A stretch of DNA of 64,000 nt from Cyclina sinensis (Eukaryota > Mollusca > Bivalvia > Venerida > Veneridae), in assembly GCA_012932295.1 (NCBI GenBank), contig JAAONU010000019.1:19167908-19231907 (forward strand), in the 5' to 3' direction. Made by a program: the position numbers and the translations under genes. Shown one piece after another: positions 56,601-64,000 of this stretch. Each line of letters begins with the position of its first letter. The first letter of the stretch is position 1. Under the pieces are notes generated by a model. The model was not told the origin of the DNA and ran no database searches. It saw nothing but the letters and a program-made list of their open reading frames with translations.

Positions 56601-59091
56601 AATTATTATTATTATTATTATAATCATCATATCCCGAGCAGTTACTGTTGTTGGCAACAATTTGACCGAGATATAAAACGCCTTGAAAAATTTCGATTTT
56701 TCATATATATTTTTTATTTATCTGTATTTCAATATCTTATTAGTTAAACGAACTCGCCTTTTAAGTACGCACATGACATTACGAATTAGCTAATGTTTGT
56801 TATAAGTCTTAGCTTGTCAAAACAGGTAATTAACCCGGCTGGGAATGTAGATACTGTGAACTGACCAGGTCACCATAATTCAAAAGGATAGTGTCCAGTG
56901 ATATACTTTATCCTAAATACTTTCTTCTACTGTAATATGTAAAAAAGTATTGCTCTATCTTGTTACTAACAGCTTATTACTTCTCGAGAAACTGTATGTG
57001 CTGTGATAATCTAGGTTCTGCCGTCGTCGGTCGCCGACGTACGGTACACATTCCGTACAACTACATAAGTGAAACGAAATTTTCCGACAATGAGGTTTTG
57101 CAGGTTTGACATATAAACTCTACAAGAGGTGTACCGCATTTCGATTAACGGTATGGATGATAAATTCCGTTATGTAATTTGCATGACAATCACTGAGAGG
57201 GTTTTGTTTTTATTTGTTGCTGTTTTTGTCAAAATTCCACTTACCGTATTATATTGGTTGAAATATTTTTATTTTATGTTTTATAGTTGAACTCTGCTGA
57301 TAAAAAGTTTGAGTAGTACTGTAAAATAAGCCAAGATTGACGTAAACAGTCAGAGTAGTTGCGTTGGTAAAAACACAGGCGAAGAGCACAGTTTAAACTC
57401 TTTTGCATATTCTCTTTATTGCCATCTACCACTTTAGAAATTGTAGTAAATATATCTTAAGTTCTATTTAAATTATTGCAAAGTCCATTTTTTTCTCGAA
57501 CGGCCAAACAGACGGGCGAATAAACGCATAATGAGCCAAATTTAAACTCAAACGTATGAACTTTAACTTTTATCTTTCACTTTATTATTGATAAAACTTT
57601 TTTTACATTACGTTAAAGGATCCAGATTTTCTGGATCGACAGACACACAGGCAGACTGATAGACAAATACACAGACGAACAGCAAAAATTGTATAATTAT
57701 GTGCATTATATTCATGTGGCTATATATAATGTATATAAACACATATCTGTCATCACATCGAGTTTTATGAAGGTCACTTCCAAATTCTTTTCAGTAATTG
57801 CATAATCCAGATTTTTCGGACGTAAAGACTGACGCCGTGTTAAAATACCCTGGCAGTGGACTAAAAAATACTAAGAAATGAAAGGACTTAAAGAAATTCG
57901 TTCTCTCATTAAAACTCAGAAAGAATAATGAATTTGTGCGCCATCAAATTAATGTAAATGGATTTATATAGCCCTGGTGCGTGTCCTTAAATTGACATTT
58001 TATGATGGCAATGGCGGGGTGACTGACCTCAAGTAACTCCTTGACTATATTTGAGCGCTTCGACGACCCCAAATAACTCAATGACTTTATGCGAGCGCCT
58101 CACCTATTGTGATCGATCTTGATGATTGAGATGACCAACGTTTGACCGAAATGTCGACTCAATAAATCACGTCTTAGTCATAAGTGCTGAAAATATTTCA
58201 ATGTTTCTTGACAAAATTTAATCCTTCAGTATCTTTATTGACGCTGACTATTTTATGCCTATGGCGAGCGGACGGAATTCTCGTCTTATGTTTCCATCAG
58301 AAGGGTTTAGCATTTAGCAAGAATTGCCACCTAATCTTTTATTGTCCGAGACCACTTAAAAACAGTCATATAAGATATTGTTAAACTATTCTTAATGCAC
58401 ATATGCAACAAATTAGGTTGTGACTTTTATATAAAAAGTAGACCTTTTTCCAAATCTTGACAAAGAAAACATAGGTGCAAGAAAAGCAAGCTTGCGTTGG
58501 TAAAATCGTCTGTATTTAGTATATATTTACGAGCCAACCATATCAATGACCGACGTACTTGTATAAAGTGTTTTGTAACCTGTTAGTATTCGTAACAGAG
58601 TGTAAGTGAACCAACTGTTACAAAACACGAGCGAGATTTAACCAGCCAGACGAAAAAATATTTGCCAATTTAAACAAAACTGAAATAGAATATGTTCATG
58701 CGAACACGTCCTGGGTTTCCTTTAACCGACTGAACTTTGTATGAACCCCAAAAAATCTGTATCGCAGTATAATTTGTCTGGCTAGAAGTACTTTTTTATT
58801 GTCATGAAACTTTAAAATATGTGAGATAAAGTGTTATTTGAGAAGATTCATTACCTGATCACTGGACTGAGCATTTTTGCATGTTATTTCAGACAAAAAA
58901 CAATTAATCTGTCTTGTTATACTATTTATATCTCATTGGCCCCTTTCCGATAAACTGGGTTAAACGTAGGTTTCTGGTGTGATTGTAACACAATTTGTTT
59001 ACATTCCGGGTATACTGAAAACAATAGATAAACTGTTTAACTACGGATTACAAGGCATAGGTAAGTATTTTTTTATTATTATTATTTTTTT
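53684..59091. other. Long stretch without a supported gene
   Basis: Short ORFs only. It contains an A-rich tract (54772-54835), a GAA-rich tract near 55148-55190 and a 4-unit tandem repeat (56112-56305). No exon with family resemblance was recognised on either strand. Confidence 0.5.
56112..56305. repeat. About 48-55-bp tandem repeat, 4 units
   Basis: Each unit carries TTGCTGTAGTAAAAACTCAG and AAACTTTTGGGGCTACATAG; the third is preceded by an extra CACTCCCG. Confidence 0.9.
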
Positions 59092-60718
59092 ATAAGCTCA
59101 CCTGAACCTTTGGCTCATGGTGGGCTATTGTGACCGGTCTTTGTCCGTCGTCCGTCGTCCGTCAACAATTTCATTCAAACGACATCTTCTCTAAAACTTC
59201 TAGGCCAAATTTGATGAAACTTGCCTGAGATGTTCCTTGCATATAGCTCTACCAAAGTTGTTCAAAGAATTCAATTCCATCAAGAACTCTGGTTGCTATG
59301 GCAACTTAAAGAAAAAACTTTGAAAATCTTCTTGTCTGAAACCACAAGGCCCTGAGCCTTAAGATTTGGTTTGTAGCATTTTCTAGTGGACCTCTATCAA
59401 GTTTGTTCAAATTATACCCCTGGGGTCAAATTTGGCCCCACCCCGGGGGTCAATGGATTTTACATAGGCTTATATAGTGAAAATTTAAAAATCTTCTTGT
59501 CTGAAACCACAAGGCTCTGAGCCTTAATATTTGGTATGTAACATTGTCTTGTGAACCTCTAACAAGTTTGTTCAAATTATGCCCCTGGGATCATATTTGG
59601 CCCCGCACCAGGGGTCAACCAATTTAACATAGTGAAATTTTAAAAATCTTCTTGTCTGAAACCACAAGGCCCTGAGCCTTAAGATTTGGTATGTAGCATT
59701 GTCGTCAGGACCTCTACCAAGTTTGTTCAAATTATGCCCCTGGGGTCAAATTTGGCCCCTACCCGGGGGTCAATAGATTTTACATATGCTTATAAAGTAA
59801 AACTTTAAAAATCTTCTTGTCTGAAACCACAAGGCACCGAGATCTAAGATTTGGTATATAGCATTGTCTTGTGGACCTCTACATAGTTTTTCAAATTATG
59901 CCCCTGGGGTCAAACTAGGCCCTGCCCCGGGGTCAACTTATTTTACATAGGGAAAACTTTGAAAATCTTCTTGTCTGAAACCACAAGGACCTGAGCCATA
60001 AGATTTGGTATGTAGCATTGTCTTGTGGACCTCTACCAAGTTTGTTCAAATTATACACCTGGGGTCAAATTTGGCCCTGCCCCGGGGGTCAATGGATTTT
60101 ACATAGGCTTATATAGTGAAACTTTAAAAATTTTCTTGTCTGAAACCACAAGGCCCTGAGCCTTAAGATTTGGTATGTAGCATTGTCGTGTGAACCTCTA
60201 ACAAGTTTGTTCAAATTATGCCTCTGGGGTCAAATTTGGCCCCTACCCAGGGGTCATTTGATTTTACATAGGCTTATATAGTAAAACTTTAAAAATCTTC
60301 TTGTCTGAAACCACAAGGCCTTGAGATCTAAGATTTGGTATGAAACAAGCTTTATCAAGCGTTTTGGAATTATTAGAATAGGTTAAAGGTCATCGAGGCT
60401 AAAAATAGGTTTATATACTGTACCTCATAGAACCTTCATTTAAAGACCAATATCTTTGATATTCGGTATATAGGATCCTTGCATGAATCTCTACCCATGG
60501 GTATGGTTTTAGGTCACTGGGTTAAGGTCAAGGTCACCATAGCTTATGATAGATATTTCTACTTTCTGTCATAGAGCCTTTATTTATTGACTGATATTTT
60601 ACATATTTACATATTTATATTTACATTACTTACATATTTTGAATTAAAACATGAAATACTGCTTAACTGCAAACCTTCAGCCAAAATACTCAGGTGAGCG
60701 ATTTAGGACCCTCTTGTT
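59092..60718 (+). mobile_element. HINE-like repeat, family A, copy 4
   Basis: 5' AAGCTCACCTGAACC; about six internal units of roughly 180 bp with TCTTCTTGTCTGAAACCACA and TTTGGCCC...GGGGTCAA. 3' CAGGTGAGCGATTTAGGACC and CTCTTGTT, with the final hairpin decayed. Confidence 0.85.
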
Positions 60719-61244
60719 TCTAATTTCTGATTGATTATAAGTGAAATGAATAGAAAATTATCAGATAATTAATGATAAATTTCAGTCATAGACAGACAAC
60801 ATGATCTAGGAATCTATTTTACACAGGATTTCTACCGTGAAACTGGAAACCGTCTAGTGATTATATATTTACATGGAAGTAAATACGAAAAAATGATATG
60901 TTGCCATACAATACATTGCCTGGACGAAAACTTTTCCAAAATAACGTGGTGGTTGAGCTGCTGGAATAGTCTAATATATCAACGACTGTGACACCTGAAT
61001 TAGCTATAAACGACATTAATAAATTTGCAAACTTTAATACAGGTAGCTATTGTCCTGTATACCTGCATGTTACTAAATGCAGCTATTTTGCATAATGATA
61101 ATCAAAAGAAACTGAAATTAAGAAATCCAAAACAATTCTTTGTGGAGCTTTTATTTCCTAATTTCATCACAAGTCACTGAAATTTAGATATTAATATTTG
61201 TGGTTTGCTTTCAGTCATATTAAGTCTTATGGCTGATATTTTAA

Positions 61245-61672
61245 AGAGGCTGTACTCCAGATTTGACATAAATTTTTTTTCATAAATTATATATTTAGAT
61301 GCCGTGAGATTATAACAACATAATATTTTACTTCAAAACTGATTATAAAAGTCAAAATAGAATAAAAAAAAATATTTTCGCTCCAGCCTGATTTGAACTC
61401 TGGACCCTCATGTTAACAAAATATTTCCATCGCTTTTACTGTCACCACCATCGCCGTATGTGGTATTACAAATATTTACTTTAAATCTTATACGATATAG
61501 TTATACCGTCGCGTTACGGTATAGCACTTTGAAAGGGAAAAATCAATTTATAATGTAATTATTTGACTTATTTTTTGTCAGTAAGTTATTTTTTAAGCAT
61601 TAGTCATAAATATTACAAGAAATTTATAATACAAGAAAACTTTCTTTTTTTGTCATCTGGAGCACAGCCCCT
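61245..61672. mobile_element. TTAA-flanked MITE with GGGGCTGTGCTCCAGAT-type ends
   Basis: The ends AGAGGCTGTACTCCAGAT and (complement) AGGGGCTGTGCTCCAGAT are flanked by TTAA at 61241-61244 and 61673-61676. Inside, the minus strand has a B-box-like GAGTTCAAATCAGGC, so a tRNA-like piece is embedded. Confidence 0.7.
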
Positions 61673-62035
61673 TTAAGACTAGGCTCAGCTATTACTAGAC
61701 AGTTTTCTTATGCAAGAGTTATCAGATGCTATGGTGTCATAGATCTCAGTGACTTATGTTTTTTTTACCTATACTTAGACGAATGTCATCGGTGCAAATA
61801 ATCTCAGTCATATAATCAAATGTCAAGGTCAAATATAATGTCAAAATTTTACATTGATAAAAATCATTTCACGAATAAAAAGCAGAAACAACAACAACAA
61901 CAGCAACACTAACATAAACTTGTAAATCTCAGCACTTACGGACAGATTTATAAACCACTTTTTTTAGGGTCACTTCTTCGAACATTTAGCCTAGGTTAAA
62001 CTCTGGAACAAACAGACACTTGATATTTGTTTGTT

Positions 62036-62804
62036 TTTAACTCACCTGACCACAATGTGCTCATGTGAGCTATTGTGGTCGAATGGTGTCCGTCGTCCGT
62101 TGTTGTGCGTTATTTCGTGAGAGCGTTAGTGCGTTAAACATTTTGATTCAAACCACATCTCCTCTACAAAATTTGTTCAAAGAATTCAGTTCCATGCAGA
62201 ACTCTGGTTGCTATGGTAACAAAAAAAATAATTTTTAAAAATCCTCTTGTCTGAAACCACAAGACCTACAGCTTAGATATTTTGCGTGGTGTATCATCTA
62301 GAGGTCCTCTAACAAAGTTGATAAAATAATGTCCCTGGGTCAAACTTGGCCACGCAATAGGGTCACATGTTTTACTAAGAAAAATACAAGAAAAACTTTA
62401 GGAAACTTCTTCTTTGAAACCACAACACCCTAAGTTCTAAAATTTTGCACAAAGTATTATCTACTGGACCTCTACAAAGATTATGCTCCTGGGGTCAAAA
62501 TGACCCCGCCCGAAGGGTCACTTGTTTATATAGAGGCACATATAGGGAAAACTTATAAAAATCTTCTTGTCTAAAACTACTTTGCTTTGGTAATTGATAT
62601 TTGGCAACCTCTACCAAGTTTGTTCAAATCTTGGCCATGTAGTCAAAGTTGGCCCTGCCCCAAGTCTAAAAATGGACTTTTCAAATTTTCGTCATAGCGC
62701 CTTAATTCATTGACAGGTATCTTAGATATTTGGTATATAGACACTTTGCATAAATCTCTTCCATTCACTTAGTTCAAGGTCAAGGTCACCATGGCCCTCT
62801 TGTT
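62036..62804 (+). mobile_element. HINE-like repeat, family A, copy 5
   Basis: 5' AACTCACCTGACCACAATGT with a hairpin to CATGTGAGC; GTCCGTCGTCCGT; internal CTTGTCTGAAACCACAAGAC units; ends CATGGCCCTCTTGTT. The 3' CAGGTGAGC is missing. Confidence 0.75.
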
Positions 62805-63658
62805 ATGCTTTGTTCGCTCATAATTGTTTGTTTGGGAAAATAATAATTTACAAAGTCTACATCAGTTTAGTTCTTTAAAGTAAACACGCTGAATTTTGCA
62901 ACTTTTATCACACTTTTAAGCAAATTATGACATAGAGTAAAAAGTTACATTACCCTAGTGATCATCAAAAAAATCGATAGTTTTTCATTAATTACATACT
63001 GTAGTTCATATTTTCATTAAAGGAATTTGAAGTATATTCTATATGCGTTACCTTCAAATAGGTTAAAATCTCGTTTAGTACGATATGTTGTCATCGCTAT
63101 GGGAACCCCACTCCCCACCCTTTATATAGACTTCTGAGATCTTTTTAAATATAAAATCTGACTTTAGAAATTTCTGTCACAGGGGAAACTGATGGGAAAT
63201 GATGGTTTACAGCGATATTTAAAAATCCGTCAATGAATTACATTATAGAAAATGTTGCCATGCCAGACGCCATGCCGTGTCTCCACGGTGGACTGTTCTG
63301 GTACAATGTGTTGCTTAAATGTCATATTTTTTGTCTAAGAATCTGAGATAACAAGTTATTTACATTTATTTTTATATCATTATACAATTACAAGACAATG
63401 GGGGATAACAGTTGAAATTTTTATGAGAGCTAGGGATATTTCTCCACTTTTAATACATAATTTATCATTAAATAATATTTACTGAAAGTCATAAGTTTCT
63501 ATCCCTTTTAATTTCTCATGAGGAACATTTGGAATTTCCCTGATTTTTAGATCCGGGTTAGACTGATAGCTTTTTTTGCATTATTCGTCTCTCTGTTGTA
63601 AACCAGTTTCCAGGATGACTATGCTTTTCGAATATTTGTTGACAGTTTTTCACAGTAA
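62805..63658. other. Non-coding stretch
   Basis: AT-rich; no gene or recognised repeat seen. Confidence 0.4.
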
Positions 63659-63880
63659 TCGGAGTGGATCAGTGGTTCAGTTGTAATGCAGTGGAATGGT
63701 AATCCAGGGGTCGCGAGTTCGATCCTCGCTCCTCCACTAACATAACTAATTGACTTTCAGATGAGACGTTAAAACAAAGTCCAATTTATCAGTGCTATAC
63801 ACTGAACATGAAATAGAACCACGAATGACTCTTGAATGGGATTCTTTCTGTATTTAACACTAACTAATCTCTGCCGGGGG
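63659..63880 (+). repeat. tRNA-derived SINE, family Y copy
   Basis: Head GTGGATCAGTGGTTCAGTTG with B box GAGTTCGATCC, then AGATGAGACGTTAAAACAAA and a body (TCAGTGCTATACACTGAACA, GGGATTCTTTCTGTATTTA) matching 18540-18765. Confidence 0.7.
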
Positions 63881-64000
63881 CGTCGGTCATATGGGAAACC
63901 GGTATTGACAATAAATAAACTCAGATAGGAAACAGCTGGTGCTATCTTTCCGTCTATATGGATCTTCATCTTTTATAGCAGTTATATTTTCGTAAAGGTA

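Overview
The window is AT-rich animal DNA with intron-split genes, long introns and very heavy loading with non-autonomous DNA transposons and tRNA-derived SINEs. The proteins are metazoan. The dominant repeats have sub-terminal inverted repeats, internal tandem units, GTCCGTCCGTC stretches and a 3' hairpin followed by CTTGTT, a structure typical of bivalve genomes. A bivalve mollusc, possibly a clam-like heterodont, is the best guess; this is inference from repeat style and protein resemblance.

Three protein-coding genes can be supported. (1) Serine racemase (SRR), minus strand, 15684 down to 3194: nine coding exons rebuilt by splice sites and phase give a 332-residue PLP enzyme with Lys56 in the Schiff-base position. 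(2) A SEC14-like (SEC14L2-type) CRAL-TRIO/GOLD lipid-binding protein, plus strand, 19080 to 40346: twelve coding positions give 408 residues. One of these positions exists in two versions, exons 6a and 6b, each 76 nt and of identical phase, which look mutually exclusive. (3) A GT10 alpha-1,3-fucosyltransferase in one uninterrupted exon, 51507 to 52736, 409 residues with an N-terminal membrane anchor. SRR and SEC14L are divergent, separated by about 3.4 kb of SINE-rich DNA. A broken coiled-coil/BEN-like ORF lies in SRR intron 1.

Layout: 1-3193 is DNA downstream of SRR. 3194-15684 is SRR, with a 2.4-kb minisatellite of about 77 copies of a 32-bp unit in one intron. 15685-19079 is the intergenic SINE region. 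19080-40346 is SEC14L; its first intron holds a nested set of inverted-repeat transposons (19306-24789) that also contains a promoter-like segment. 40347-51432 is repeat-dominated and ends in a near-perfect inverted-repeat element whose edge is about 75 bp from the fucosyltransferase ATG. 51507-52736 is the fucosyltransferase, followed by another inverted-repeat element (52893-53683). 53684-64000 has no gene I can support and contains more repeats.

The three genes do not form a pathway. The most interesting signals are the duplicated exon 6 of SEC14L; a tandem duplication that made a decoy copy of its exon 5 acceptor fused to transposon sequence; and several foldback elements with 9- or 11-bp target-site duplications.
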